The notes below the pieces were generated by a model, which saw only the letters and a program-made list of their open reading frames with translations, ran no database searches and was not told the DNA's origin. Both the position numbers and the translations under genes were made by a program. 64,000 nt of DNA from NCBI GenBank assembly GCA_964520615.1, contig CAZFNL010000137.1:124001-188000 (forward strand), written 5' to 3'. This stretch comes from JAMCUI01 sp964520615 (GTDB taxonomy: Bacteria; Patescibacteriota; Microgenomatia; 2-02-FULL-39-11). Shown one piece after another: positions 9,472-18,695 of the stretch. Every line of letters starts with the position of its first letter. The first letter of the stretch is position 1.

Positions 9472-10364
9472 AATTTTCTTTTTATGCGCCAGATTAAGGA
9501 CTCAAGGATGGAATGAGGTTTGGAAAGAAAAAGGTCGTATAGCCAATATCTTTTATGCCTGTATTCATTTTCTATCATAGACCGTACATCCTCAATGGAT
9601 ACTTTTTCCTCTTTGAAGTTTTCCAGTTCCCAAAGCTTCAGATACATAGAGAGCTCCGAAAAAGACTGCAAAAGAGACAAACCCAAACCGTGCACTCCGT
9701 CCTTATAACCTTCCTGAACAAAATACCTTTGGACAAACTCACGTACAGGCGGGTCAAAAAGATATTCAGGCTTAAACCTCTTGTCGGAAAGATACATTTC
9801 CTTGGCAGCAATCCCCGAATAGCGGTTCATCCTTTCAATAAACTGTTCGATAGTCTGATAATTATGATGAACAATGCTTAAAGACTCTTCAGCAGGAAAG
9901 TCCAAACCGTTCCCCCTGGTCAAAGGAATCCCATGTATTTTATCAGTCCATGACACCATGCCTTTTTTGAAAAACCTGATCTGGTAATCCGGCCACCATC
10001 CTGCATGCGTTATCCACTTGTCAAAAATGATATTTTTACGCGGTATTCGACAGAAATCTGCGTTCTCTCCCTTTGCAACATCTTTAATATAATCCGCCAA
10101 TGTTTTGGGAATTTCCTCATCTGCATCAAGTATTAAAACCCAATCGCCTTTGGCTTTAGAAATGGCAAAATTGCGGGCCGGTTCCACAAAACCGGTATAT
10201 GCGTGTTTGAAAAGCCTGATTGAGAAAGGTTTGGCTTTTTGGCATGTCCTGTCGTTTGACCCCATATCCACCATAACTATTTCCCCGGCTAAATCCGCTA
10301 GAGAAGACAAGCATCGCTCAATATTTTGCTCTTCGTTATATGTGTTTACAACTGCAGAAATCAT
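9468..10364 (-). CDS. GT2 family glycosyltransferase, WaaE-like
   Basis: 298 residues from ATG 10364, which begins directly at the family N-terminus 'MISAVVNTYNEEQNIERCL'; the frame extends to a TTG at 10391 but that leader has no homology. 'DADEE' at about 80-84 is the metal site. 'HHNYQTIEQFIERMNRYS' and a C-terminal 'GYKDGVHGLGLSLLQSFSE' segment parallel the other WaaE-like protein at 7811-8566, so the two are paralogues within one operon. The predicted role is transfer of a nucleotide-activated sugar onto a membrane-linked acceptor. It is 36 bp downstream of a secreted-protein gene. Confidence 0.85.
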   Translation of the reverse strand: MISAVVNTYNEEQNIERCLSSLADLAGEIVMVDMGSNDRTCQKAKPFSIRLFKHAYTGFVEPARNFAISKAKGDWVLILDADEEIPKTLADYIKDVAKGENADFCRIPRKNIIFDKWITHAGWWPDYQIRFFKKGMVSWTDKIHGIPLTRGNGLDFPAEESLSIVHHNYQTIEQFIERMNRYSGIAAKEMYLSDKRFKPEYLFDPPVREFVQRYFVQEGYKDGVHGLGLSLLQSFSELSMYLKLWELENFKEEKVSIEDVRSMIENEYRHKRYWLYDLFLSKPHSILESLIWRIKRKL

Positions 10365-10400
10365 GGTACTAAAACTGATACGCCGAAACAATCAAAAATG

Positions 10401-12089
10401 TCATTCCGATAGCTTTATTCTACACTTATTAGCCTCATTCACCAAATATCCCGACAGTATTCGATAGGGGTCAACATAAGGCAATGCACGAAACCTTACA
10501 AGGGTCTGGAATGGGAAAGAAAACTCACCAAAAAATGGACTCGTGCTTTTTATACCAAACAGTTTATCTGATCCTGTCATAAGGCCAAAGTATTTTACAT
10601 TTCCGACATCGGCAAAACGCAGTCCCCCCCTGAATTTATGGTAAGAACCGACATAATGGGCAATAACCAATTGTTTTAACCAATTATTCAGCTTTTCCCC
10701 AACGGAATAATTCATACTTGTAGTAAATATTTCTTTACCATCCAGGAAAATATCTTCTTTTTTCAGCTCTAACATATATTTTCTCTCTGAATCTGATTGC
10801 CCCTCTGTCACCTCAAGTTTTATATCGCTTCCTACACGTTTTGATTTAATGCTGGTGACATGTGAAAGAAGCGTCAGGCTTTTTTTATTTTGAGCTTCGT
10901 CTACACAGGAAGGCATAAATCTTTTCAATACGGTACTTACGTCTCCTGCAGAAATATCGGAAAAAGTGTAACTACTACCATATGTTTTCAGGTCACGCAG
11001 TATAAGTTTATCACCGTCCATGAGGAGTCCCGCACGATAATATGCCGATGTATACCAATAAGCGTGCTGCCGCTTATTTTTGTAATCCGGAGACTCAATA
11101 AAATATGAATAGTCGGAATTTTTCTGTACTTTATCAAAAATTGAGGCAAAATCACTCATTTTCGAAAATACAATTTGAGTACCGCTCTTATAAGATAGGA
11201 GATATTGTATCTGCAGTTTCAATTCATCGCCGTACTTTGCGCTTTCCATCCCTGTCTCAAGACCTATTGTCAACTGGTTTAAGTCATTATCAGCAAATAA
11301 ATACTGACTGGTCAAATAGCCGAAATAAGAAATATTAAAACCGTGCGATATATAATCATTTGCCTGAACCGAATAAGTGGAATTATTCACTGTTGTACCG
11401 TATCCCCTAACAGAATCCCTTTGGGCCCACTGCAAAACCACAAGAGGCAGCACTCCACTTCCTGAAGCCGGAGTAAGGGGATTGAGTTTTGAAGGCGAAT
11501 AAGGCGTCCCCCAAGGCTGTCCCCAAAGCCCGTATTTATCTGTACTGTATTGGTCGCTACAGTCTAAAAGCGCAGAAATTTTATACTTTTGAGACATATA
11601 ATTTACGGAAACTGCATCAATATACCAGGCGCCAACCGACTTTGGATAATACCCAAAAACCTGCCTGAATTTTTCAAAAGCAGCATCAATCATCCTTTCA
11701 CGCTCAAAAGGGGTATAACCAGACAGAAAAACCTTATCCGGTCTGGCCCAGTCACCCTCTCCAATAAGATACGGCACCTGGCTATCTGTAGCCAGGTTTT
11801 CATCAACCTCAAGAAGTAACCCTACCTCCTGTCCGGAAGGAAGATTTTTGAGAATATCAATAACGCTTTTGTCTTTTAGGTTTCCGTATTGCACAAGCCA
11901 TGTACTGTTTACTTTGAGTGAAGCGACCATGCTTGCTTCTTTTACCAAACCTTCCTTATCCTGCCAAAGATACTTATCCCGGACAGGACTTACTAAAGTC
12001 ACAAAAACTCGCGGTTGGAAGGCAAAAATTTTTTTGGCGGGAATTGCCAAAAAAACAAGAAGTATAAAAATTGTTAGAAACCTCTTCAC
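10401..12089 (-). CDS. secreted protein, possibly polysaccharide-deacetylase-like
   Basis: I take GTG 12089 as start (562 residues): it overlaps the upstream flippase stop as GTGA and begins a clear signal peptide (basic 'KRFLTIFILLVFLAIPA', then Ala-Phe-Ala). The frame continues upstream but lies inside the flippase gene in another phase. The mature part has a region around residues 100-260 with 'REVGLLLEV'-type strands, 'FGYYPKSVGAWYIDA' and 'YKISALLDCSDQY', reminiscent of NodB-like polysaccharide deacetylases or related TIM-barrel glycan hydrolases. I cannot point to a complete metal triad, so the enzyme class is a guess. The context (flippase upstream, GT2 genes downstream) suggests it trims or modifies an exported glycan. 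Confidence 0.7.
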   Translation of the reverse strand: MKRFLTIFILLVFLAIPAKKIFAFQPRVFVTLVSPVRDKYLWQDKEGLVKEASMVASLKVNSTWLVQYGNLKDKSVIDILKNLPSGQEVGLLLEVDENLATDSQVPYLIGEGDWARPDKVFLSGYTPFERERMIDAAFEKFRQVFGYYPKSVGAWYIDAVSVNYMSQKYKISALLDCSDQYSTDKYGLWGQPWGTPYSPSKLNPLTPASGSGVLPLVVLQWAQRDSVRGYGTTVNNSTYSVQANDYISHGFNISYFGYLTSQYLFADNDLNQLTIGLETGMESAKYGDELKLQIQYLLSYKSGTQIVFSKMSDFASIFDKVQKNSDYSYFIESPDYKNKRQHAYWYTSAYYRAGLLMDGDKLILRDLKTYGSSYTFSDISAGDVSTVLKRFMPSCVDEAQNKKSLTLLSHVTSIKSKRVGSDIKLEVTEGQSDSERKYMLELKKEDIFLDGKEIFTTSMNYSVGEKLNNWLKQLVIAHYVGSYHKFRGGLRFADVGNVKYFGLMTGSDKLFGIKSTSPFFGEFSFPFQTLVRFRALPYVDPYRILSGYLVNEANKCRIKLSE

Positions 12090-13534
12090 GGCTTTAACTT
12101 GAAAGATTTGGGTATATAAGGCAATATCTGGTTTCTCATCCAAAACCAGGTTAACGCTAGATAGACTGATCCCGAAAGTATCATTGCCAAAGCAAATGTA
12201 TATATGCTTGCCGCGTGCTGTATCAATATATATAAAGGTAGAGACATAAGAATTGTGGCTATAAGGGGTTTTTGCATAGGTTCCCACACTTTGAAAACTA
12301 TATAGCGCCTCATTATAACTATCGGAATAAATCCTGTCGATGAAATAAGAAGTGCTGCCAATGCCACACCGCTATAACCTATCTTGAGCGTAAAAAGTGG
12401 CACCAGGGCCCATGTCAGAACTGTCCACATCACCATTAGAACCAGAGTGGTCTTTATTTTACCCAGAGCGTTCAGGGCATTGACAAGGGGACTCGAAAAA
12501 GCGGCAAATATACTGCCGGCAGCAAATAAATAAAAAGCAAAGACTGCCGGTTCCCATTTGGAATATTTGGGAATGATATGTATAAGTGTCTGCATGGAAA
12601 AAACCAGGACGACTGTAGCCGGAAATATAAAAAACGCTAGGAAAAAAATTGTCTTTTCAAGAGCTTTTCCGAGCACTTCCTTATGATTCTGTAGTCTGGA
12701 GTAAGCCGGAAATGTCACCCTGATAACACTGTCAATTATGGCTCTCAGAGCCGATTCGCCCCATTTCTTTGCCCAACCGACATATCCCACTTGAAACGCA
12801 GGCAAAATACTGCCCAGAAAAAGCGTCATAAGATCATCCTTTATAAGCGCCAGAAAAGAATTTGTCTGAAAAGGTATTCCAAAAGATATTAACTCCTTTA
12901 TGGGTTCAAGAGAAAGTCCTATTCCAGGCTTCCAGGGGGAAATATAGTAGATTGCAATAACCCCGACAATCCCCCTGACAATTGCCCCCCAGGCAAAGCT
13001 GGCAATACCAAAATTCATAAAGGCCAAAATCACAGTCACGATATAATAGGCTACCGTCTCAACAATCTGTGATACGGCCAAAAGGGCAAAATCAAGCTTC
13101 CTCTCAAGAAGAAGTGACGGAATTGTCTTTAGTGACGACAGGAAAAAGGAAATAAGAAGCGCATATAAAAGGAACATCCCTTCCGAACTTAACTTATAGA
13201 TATGGGATAAAAGCGGCGACAGGAAAAAAACTATGCCGACAATGGTAATGACCAATAGTTCCTGCAAAGTGAAAACTGATACCAGTTCTTTCCGGCTGGG
13301 CTCCTGCTTTTTCTGTATCAGTGCAGCTGCCAGTCCGACATCGGAAAAATAGGAAAGGAATGAAATCACTGCCGAAACTATAAAAAAGACTCCGAAAATC
13401 GCCGGCGTCAGAACAATTGTCAGAAGGAAATTTGCCACGAAGGAAAATATGTTCAGAAGAATGTTTCTGGTTGACAGCGCCACCACCCCGCTTATGATCT
13501 TGCCTTTTATCGTGACAATATCTTCCTCTATCAT
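12086..13534 (-). CDS. Wzx-type polysaccharide flippase
   Basis: 482 residues with about 14 hydrophobic helices. The region 'LSTRNILLNIFSFVANFLL' through 'GVFFIVSAVISFLSYFSDVG' followed by 'AAALIQKK' is typical of the WzxC/TuaB-like branch of the MOP superfamily. These proteins flip undecaprenyl-linked oligosaccharides across the membrane. It is the only flippase recognised in the window, so it probably exports the repeat unit made by the GT2/GT4 enzymes next to it. It is followed by a coupled secreted-protein gene (GTGA overlap). TATAAT six bases upstream of the ATG suggests a leaderless mRNA. Confidence 0.9.
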   Translation of the reverse strand: MIEEDIVTIKGKIISGVVALSTRNILLNIFSFVANFLLTIVLTPAIFGVFFIVSAVISFLSYFSDVGLAAALIQKKQEPSRKELVSVFTLQELLVITIVGIVFFLSPLLSHIYKLSSEGMFLLYALLISFFLSSLKTIPSLLLERKLDFALLAVSQIVETVAYYIVTVILAFMNFGIASFAWGAIVRGIVGVIAIYYISPWKPGIGLSLEPIKELISFGIPFQTNSFLALIKDDLMTLFLGSILPAFQVGYVGWAKKWGESALRAIIDSVIRVTFPAYSRLQNHKEVLGKALEKTIFFLAFFIFPATVVLVFSMQTLIHIIPKYSKWEPAVFAFYLFAAGSIFAAFSSPLVNALNALGKIKTTLVLMVMWTVLTWALVPLFTLKIGYSGVALAALLISSTGFIPIVIMRRYIVFKVWEPMQKPLIATILMSLPLYILIQHAASIYTFALAMILSGSVYLALTWFWMRNQILPYIPKSFKLKP

Positions 13535-13540
13535 TTGCTA

Positions 13541-13546
13541 ATTATA
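13541..13546 (-). promoter_or_regulatory. -10 box, leaderless start for the flippase gene
   Basis: TATAAT on the minus strand at 13546-13541 lies 6 nt from the ATG (13534-13532), which would place transcription start at or next to the start codon. No good -35 is visible and no Shine-Dalgarno exists. The rest of the gap (13547-13636) is AT-rich with nothing recognisable. Confidence 0.4.
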
Positions 13547-13636
13547 CTATAAAGAAAGATATAAATATGCGGTTTTATTAGGGATTAACTGATAATTTTA
13601 CACCTGTGTATTAGATAATTTTTGAATTTGATAATT

Positions 13637-15013
13637 TCATTTAACGTAATCAGTTTTAATCTTGTTGTTATGGAAGAATGTCTGAAAGCCATCTTGATCG
13701 TTGAGGGCTAGACGGTTTTCTGAGTTATCCGGAATATTAAATATTAACTTTTTGTAACCGGATAAAACCATTTCCTGCTTTGCTTTCTGCGTCAACTCGG
13801 CGGACAACTTTGCCCTTCGTGGGGCCCAATGAACTTTGTCATTTAGGGATACCGAGACTACGGAAAAAAGAAACCACACCAACATAAATATACCTAAAGA
13901 TGCTTGTTGAAGTGCTTTGTTTGTCCATCGGATATAAGAGAATAACCAAACAAAAAAGATTATCAATCCCAAAAGAGATATTGGTAGATAATAAGCAAAC
14001 TTGTGTCCGGAAAAAAGGAGTACCGGCAATAGACCGATCGCAAACCATAAAAGGGGAAAAGCTGTATACTTTCCCAGATTGCCTGCGTTTGCCTTTACCC
14101 TGACAAAGTTTAGTAAACCGATAACGATTAGTGCTAAAAGTGCGATAAAAAGAAAATCGCTTACATATGCATACCAGGGATAATTGACTGTAATAAGGCG
14201 GTTGAAAAAAAGTATCCTGGTCATCTGTTCGGTCAATATTTCCGACCAGTTCAAACTCCAAAAAAGGTAAGTCTTTATGTTGGAGACTATATTCCAACCG
14301 ACTCCAAGATGATAGTTTCCCGAAGTTGGAGGAGAAAAAAGCGTGAAGCGCAAAAGGAAAAGCACTAACCCGGTTACAAAATAGATGAAGGTTGTTAAAA
14401 GCCGCTTTGCTTTATTGAAAAACAGAAGATATAAAAACAGGATAGCAGGTAAGACGACTATAATTTCATTTACCAGGAGTCCTGCGGTAAAAACAATAAA
14501 TGAGAGGGCATAATCGATTAAGTTTTTACTTTTTATATAGAAAAGAAAAAACAGGAAGGATGCGAAAAAAAAAGTTGGGCAAAGAATGAAAGCGTAAGTC
14601 GCAGACCAATACATGGGAATAAAATAGACACTTGAGACTGCATAAAGGAATGAAGCCGCAAGCGCAGTCTTTTTATTCTGCAAAAGCAAGAAAACTAGAA
14701 TATAAACTAGGACAATATTCAGCGCGTGAGTAAGGAAAGTAAGGATATGAAACGGGAGTGGATTTATGCCAAAAAGCGTCTGCATAAGAAAAAAGGGTAA
14801 CTGCATTCCCAAAGGCCGGTAATAGATAACGTCCTGTCTGGGAATAAAAAATCCGGCAATGTTTGCTATGCTTTTGACCTGACTGATTTTCAAAGAAAAC
14901 CAGTCATCCTGAAAATAAAAAGCGCCAAAAGAATTGCGGTATAAAAAGGCGCTTGAGAGAATCGACAGAAGCAGAAAAAGAAGAGTTGTACCACTGAATA
15001 ATTTTTTAGTCAT
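13637..15013 (-). CDS. GT-C-like polytopic membrane protein
   Basis: 458 residues and about 11 helices. After the first helix comes 'FYFQDDWFSLK', an acidic pair placed like the catalytic loop of GT-C enzymes. Then 'YYRPLGMQLPFFLMQTLFGINPLPFHILT', typical of bacterial membrane proteins annotated as protein O-mannosyltransferase-like, gives further support. Near 410-450 there is a short soluble tail. It probably uses a polyprenyl-phosphate sugar outside the membrane. It overlaps the upstream cupin gene by 8 bp. I cannot name a substrate, and the family assignment is weaker than for the PMT proteins at 1634-3313 or 22797-24290. Confidence 0.75.
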   Translation of the reverse strand: MTKKLFSGTTLLFLLLSILSSAFLYRNSFGAFYFQDDWFSLKISQVKSIANIAGFFIPRQDVIYYRPLGMQLPFFLMQTLFGINPLPFHILTFLTHALNIVLVYILVFLLLQNKKTALAASFLYAVSSVYFIPMYWSATYAFILCPTFFFASFLFFLFYIKSKNLIDYALSFIVFTAGLLVNEIIVVLPAILFLYLLFFNKAKRLLTTFIYFVTGLVLFLLRFTLFSPPTSGNYHLGVGWNIVSNIKTYLFWSLNWSEILTEQMTRILFFNRLITVNYPWYAYVSDFLFIALLALIVIGLLNFVRVKANAGNLGKYTAFPLLWFAIGLLPVLLFSGHKFAYYLPISLLGLIIFFVWLFSYIRWTNKALQQASLGIFMLVWFLFSVVSVSLNDKVHWAPRRAKLSAELTQKAKQEMVLSGYKKLIFNIPDNSENRLALNDQDGFQTFFHNNKIKTDYVK

Positions 15014-15410
15014 ACCTTTCTACATTTACAGTTTTACCGCCTTTTCCTGAAGAGATACCAAGGGCAATATAGTCTATGTCCTTGTTGCTATTATTATCCA
15101 TACGGTGGACAGTTTTTCTGGGTATAAAAATTGCGTCACCCTGATATAAAATATCCGACAAACTGCCTACTTTAACACAAATATTACGGCCAGACAGAAT
15201 GATAAATATCTCATCCATATCCTCATGATAATGGGGAGTAAAACTTTTGCCGGCAAGAAGCCTTGCCCAGTTTACCATCTGTACCCTGCCCTTTATTTTC
15301 TGTTCACCAAAGCTTATCAAAACTTTTTTCAGGACTGAAGGATTTTCGGAGTCTTCATGTCCGGCTGGGATAAACTTCAATTTGTTTCCTCTTATTATTT
15401 GAGGTTTCAT
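15006..15410 (-). CDS. single-domain cupin protein
   Basis: 134 residues. A cupin barrel is visible: motif 1 'HYHEDMDEIFIILSG' (residues about 59-73) contains His-X-His and Glu metal ligands; motif 2 is around 'PRKTVHRMDN' with the third His. Small cupins are often sugar-nucleotide isomerases/epimerases, dioxygenases or ligand-binding proteins, so the reaction cannot be set. It sits between the MGMT-like gene (10 bp) and the GT-C-like gene (8-bp overlap), which hints at a role in sugar or lipid-sugar modification rather than in DNA repair, but that is only context. Confidence 0.85.
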   Translation of the reverse strand: MKPQIIRGNKLKFIPAGHEDSENPSVLKKVLISFGEQKIKGRVQMVNWARLLAGKSFTPHYHEDMDEIFIILSGRNICVKVGSLSDILYQGDAIFIPRKTVHRMDNNSNKDIDYIALGISSGKGGKTVNVERYD

Positions 15411-15420
15411 AAAATTATCT

Positions 15421-15726
15421 TTAATTCCAAACTGACTTTACCAGGTCTACTGTATCAGCATTCCTAAACACTACTCCCTCTTTTCTCAACCGGGCTGATT
15501 GTGCAACTTTACCCCCGAAAGCATAGCCATTTGCTATTTTTCCGTCACTCCTAACCACCCTGTGGCAGGGTATTTTTTGCGGGTCAGAATTTTGATGAAG
15601 AATTGCCCCAACCAACCTGGGATTTATTTTACCTGCTTTTACCGCAACAGCTTTATAAGTCATCACTTTGCCCTGGGGTATTTTTGCCACAATATTGTAA
15701 ACTCTTTTAGTTGTGTCGCTTTTCAT
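15421..15726 (-). CDS. MGMT-family DNA alkyltransferase domain protein
   Basis: 101 residues, matching only the C-terminal helix-turn-helix/active-site domain of O6-methylguanine-DNA methyltransferase. 'KIPQGKVMTYKAVA' is the DNA-recognition part, and 'IPCHRVVRSDGKIANGYAFGG' region around Cys54 is the active site. The Cys is intact, so it could accept alkyl groups, unlike alkyltransferase-like proteins that carry Trp in that place. Stand-alone short forms are common. It does not fit the glycan theme of its neighbours and may simply share their transcript (10-bp gap to the cupin, 23 bp from the GT2). Confidence 0.9.
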   Translation of the reverse strand: MKSDTTKRVYNIVAKIPQGKVMTYKAVAVKAGKINPRLVGAILHQNSDPQKIPCHRVVRSDGKIANGYAFGGKVAQSARLRKEGVVFRNADTVDLVKSVWN

Positions 15727-15749
15727 AGATATGATTATACAGGAAAAAG

Positions 15750-16514
15750 TCAGCTTTTTGACCCTGCACCTTTGGAGACGAGTGAAGATTGCGACCTGAG
15801 CCTGAAGTCATAAAAGAGCTTCATATATAAAAGCAGATAACTTTTGGTCATCTTATAAAGCTTGAAATTTGAAACACCTTCAACCCTATTGGTATAAACT
15901 GTAGGCACCTCCCCCAACCTGAATCCCGAAAGCTGCGCTTTTATGGCAAATTCAGGAGAAATGCCAAAACCCACCGATTCCAGCTCGATTACGTCAAACA
16001 CTTCTTTTTTAAAAGCTCTGAAGGCGTTTGTGATATCGTGCACGGGAACGGCAAAAAGCAACCCAGCCATCCTTGTCCCCCAGGAGCTCAAAAAGGCTTT
16101 TAGAAAATCAAGATTTCCGCGGGAGCCACCTGGCATATAACGGGATCCGAAAACTATATCGTAGCCTTTCTGGATTTTCTTTATCATCTTCCCATATGTC
16201 TCCACGTCATCAGACCTGTCCCCCATCGTCCATATGATTATTTTCCCTTTTGCGGCTTTTGTGCCTGCAATAAGTGACTTACCCATAGTGTTACCTTTTT
16301 CTTCTTTATCGGATTTCCTATATACAGGATGCACATTCTTGTACTTTTGGGCGGTCTTCCTCAGAATTTCGCCTGTCCCGTCTGTACTTCTATCGTCAAC
16401 CGGTATTACCTCAAAATTTAATTTTTCTTTTTTTCCGTAGGAAACTACCCTTTTGATCATGGGAAGACAATTTTTGCTTTCGTTATGAAAGGGAATAACA
16501 AAGGATATTTTCAT
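15750..16514 (-). CDS. GT2 polyprenyl-phosphate sugar synthase-like (DPM1-like)
   Basis: 254 residues. 'ISFVIPFHNESKNC', 'VDDRSTDGTGEIL', and 'TMGDRSDD' in the DXD position. 'DIVFGSRYMPGG' and 'ITNAFRAFKKEVFD' are characteristic of dolichyl-phosphate mannosyltransferase-like GT2 enzymes. No C-terminal membrane helices are present, as in soluble DPM1. The likely reaction is transfer of a sugar from GDP- or UDP-sugar to a polyprenyl phosphate, providing donors for the GT-C enzymes nearby. It overlaps the upstream epimerase gene by 4 bp. Confidence 0.85.
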   Translation of the reverse strand: MKISFVIPFHNESKNCLPMIKRVVSYGKKEKLNFEVIPVDDRSTDGTGEILRKTAQKYKNVHPVYRKSDKEEKGNTMGKSLIAGTKAAKGKIIIWTMGDRSDDVETYGKMIKKIQKGYDIVFGSRYMPGGSRGNLDFLKAFLSSWGTRMAGLLFAVPVHDITNAFRAFKKEVFDVIELESVGFGISPEFAIKAQLSGFRLGEVPTVYTNRVEGVSNFKLYKMTKSYLLLYMKLFYDFRLRSQSSLVSKGAGSKS

Positions 16515-17635
16515 CGCAGGCCACGTTTTTCTAATTCTTTGAGAGCAAAGTCCGTCTTGTCTACGGCTTTTTCATTCCTACCCCAATCAATGAGCTGGGA
16601 TATGCCTTCTGTAAAATCCACATTTGTGTTCCAGCCCAATAATTCCTGTATTTTGGCTATGTCGGCATAGCAGTGGCGCACATCAAGCCTACGCACTTTA
16701 TAAGTGACATCCGGCTCCAACTCGCTTTTGTGAAGTTTTATTATTATTTCTGCCACCTCTTTTATAGAAATTGGCTTGCCGGACCCGACGTTGAATACCT
16801 GGTAGTTTGCTTCGTCCTTTTCCAGTGCGGCAATATTGGCAGCGGTCACATCTGACACATGAACAAAATCCCGAGTCTGCATGCCGTCTTCATTTATAAT
16901 AGGCGCCTTCCCGTTTTTTACCCGGCTCATGAAAATTGCCGCCACCCCGTTGTAGGGATTGGAAAGGCTTTGCCTGGGACCGTAGACATTGAAATACCTC
17001 AAGGCCACGGAGGGTAAACCGTAAGCTTTGCCAAAAGTCAAAACCATCTCTTCCTGCTCCTTTTTCCCTATTGCATATATGGAATTGGAATTCTGTTTGG
17101 CATCCTCATTTGTGGGAGCGGGAAAAACCATCTGTTTACAATTGAGACAATAGATGTTGAAATCTTTTTTTGCCAGCTGTTCTTCGCTTCTTAGTGGAGG
17201 ACGAACCAACCCGCATTTAGGACACCGGTATGTACCTTCGCCATAAGAACTCATTGACGCGGCGACAACTATTTTTTTCACCGTATGCTTTTCGTTAGCC
17301 AGTATATCAAGAAGAAGTGCGGTACCAAGGCTATTTACTTTGACATAATGCTCTATCTCATACATACTCTGTCCCACACCAACTGCCGCAGCCAGATGCA
17401 CTACCGCATCCACTCCGGCTATGGCCTTTTTCCAGTCGGCACGTCTTGTAACATCGCCTTTCATAAACTCTGCTTTTTTATTGAAATATTCAGGCAGTTT
17501 ACCTGTCGGGTGTATTTGCCTGTAAAGATTGTCCAAAACACGGACTTTATAGCCCTTCCCTATAAGCCCGTCTAAAAGATGTGAACCGATAAACCCAGCT
17601 CCACCCGTTACCAAAATTTTATTAAATTTAAGCAT
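16511..17635 (-). CDS. SDR nucleotide-sugar epimerase with zinc-ribbon insert
   Basis: 374 residues. Extended short-chain dehydrogenase/reductase: 'TGGAGFIG' at 10-17 binds NAD, 'ASMSSYGEG' gives the catalytic Ser, and Tyr187-X3-Lys191 ('YAIGK') is the catalytic pair. Between them, CPKC (138-141) and CLNC (163-166) form a four-Cys zinc-ribbon-like insert. I recall this insert from the WbiB/dTDP-L-rhamnose 4-epimerase subgroup and related actinobacterial epimerases. The substrate could thus be dTDP-rhamnose, which the rml genes here would supply; UDP-glucose 4-epimerase activity is the alternative. It precedes a DPM1-like gene with a 4-bp overlap. Confidence 0.85.
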   Translation of the reverse strand: MLKFNKILVTGGAGFIGSHLLDGLIGKGYKVRVLDNLYRQIHPTGKLPEYFNKKAEFMKGDVTRRADWKKAIAGVDAVVHLAAAVGVGQSMYEIEHYVKVNSLGTALLLDILANEKHTVKKIVVAASMSSYGEGTYRCPKCGLVRPPLRSEEQLAKKDFNIYCLNCKQMVFPAPTNEDAKQNSNSIYAIGKKEQEEMVLTFGKAYGLPSVALRYFNVYGPRQSLSNPYNGVAAIFMSRVKNGKAPIINEDGMQTRDFVHVSDVTAANIAALEKDEANYQVFNVGSGKPISIKEVAEIIIKLHKSELEPDVTYKVRRLDVRHCYADIAKIQELLGWNTNVDFTEGISQLIDWGRNEKAVDKTDFALKELEKRGLR

Positions 17636-17659
17636 AATAAATCCTATCTTTATTATTTA

Positions 17660-18691
17660 TTATCTGAATATTTCAAACAATTTTTTGTTTTTCGTCACCC
17701 ACATATACAGTTTTTCTATACCCTTCTCCACTTTTATTTCCGGCCTCCAGCCCAAATCGCGGCCCACGAACCTGATATCGCTGACATATACTTTCTGGTC
17801 TCCCGGCCGCCAATCTGCAAATGCAGGCGTAAGCGTCTTTCCAAAAAGTCTTTCTAATATCGGCCCAAACTGGCTCCAGACCGACAGTATATTGTCCTTC
17901 CCCCCGCCCACATTATAGATCTTCCCGGCGGCTTTACCCTTTTTGGCTACGGCTGTTTCAAAAAGCCTCACCAGATCATCAATATAAAGCACGTCTCTTA
18001 CCTGTTTGCCATCACCATAAATTGTGATTTTCTTCCCCAAAACCGTGGCAATTATAAACCAGGCTATCCATCCCTGGTCCTCTATGCCAAACTGCCTGGG
18101 ACCGTATATACATGACTGGCGGAAAACTACTGTCGGAATCCCGTAAATCCTGCCGTAATCGCGTACGTACTGATCTGCCGCACCTTTGGAGCAGCCGTAA
18201 GGCGAGTGGAAATCCAGATTCATCTTTTCGGAGATTCCCTCTGGATAATCCCGGTATGCATACGTATCCTTTTTTTCCTTTATGACCACGTCTTCCATCC
18301 CACCATATACTTTGTTGGTGGATGTAAAAATGATAAGAGGTTTAGACTTTGTCGACCGTATAGCTTCCAGAAGATTAAAAGTACCAAGTGCATTTATGTC
18401 AAAATCAGTGCGGGGATCAAGAACTGAGGTGGTTACTGCCACCTGTGCCGCAAGATGGAATATGATATCTTTATCTTTTACCGCTTTTTTCAAATCATTA
18501 TATTTCCGGATATCCCCGGTAACAATATTCACATTGGGATACTCGGATTTCAACCATTTGGCATTCTCACGTGTACCCAATCTTTCAAAATTATCAAAAA
18601 TTGTAACATCAAAACCTTTTTTGAGAAATCTGGCTGAAAGGTTTGAACCGATAAAACCCGCACCCCCCGTGATCAATAATTTAGTTTTCAT
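17660..18691 (-). CDS. CDP-tyvelose/paratose 2-epimerase-like SDR
   Basis: 343 residues. NAD motif 'TGGAGFIGS' at the N-terminus, 'TSTNKVYGG', catalytic 'SPYGCSKGAADQY', and 'RQSCIYGPRQFG' followed by 'DQGWIAWF'. This set is diagnostic of the TyvE/RfbE branch of extended SDRs (CDP-paratose 2-epimerase and relatives), which invert C2 through an oxidised intermediate. No CDP-glucose pathway (ddhA/B/C) is in the window, so the true substrate may be another NDP-sugar. It is 4 bp downstream of the ALG5-like gene and 24 bp upstream of another epimerase, in one co-directional run. Confidence 0.85.
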   Translation of the reverse strand: MKTKLLITGGAGFIGSNLSARFLKKGFDVTIFDNFERLGTRENAKWLKSEYPNVNIVTGDIRKYNDLKKAVKDKDIIFHLAAQVAVTTSVLDPRTDFDINALGTFNLLEAIRSTKSKPLIIFTSTNKVYGGMEDVVIKEKKDTYAYRDYPEGISEKMNLDFHSPYGCSKGAADQYVRDYGRIYGIPTVVFRQSCIYGPRQFGIEDQGWIAWFIIATVLGKKITIYGDGKQVRDVLYIDDLVRLFETAVAKKGKAAGKIYNVGGGKDNILSVWSQFGPILERLFGKTLTPAFADWRPGDQKVYVSDIRFVGRDLGWRPEIKVEKGIEKLYMWVTKNKKLFEIFR

Positions 18692-18695
18692 ATTA

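Noticed and set aside
12090..12287. Longer N-terminus of the secreted protein at 10401-12089
   Set aside because: The extra 66 codons lie inside the flippase gene in another frame; a signal peptide begins at the GTG overlapping the flippase stop.
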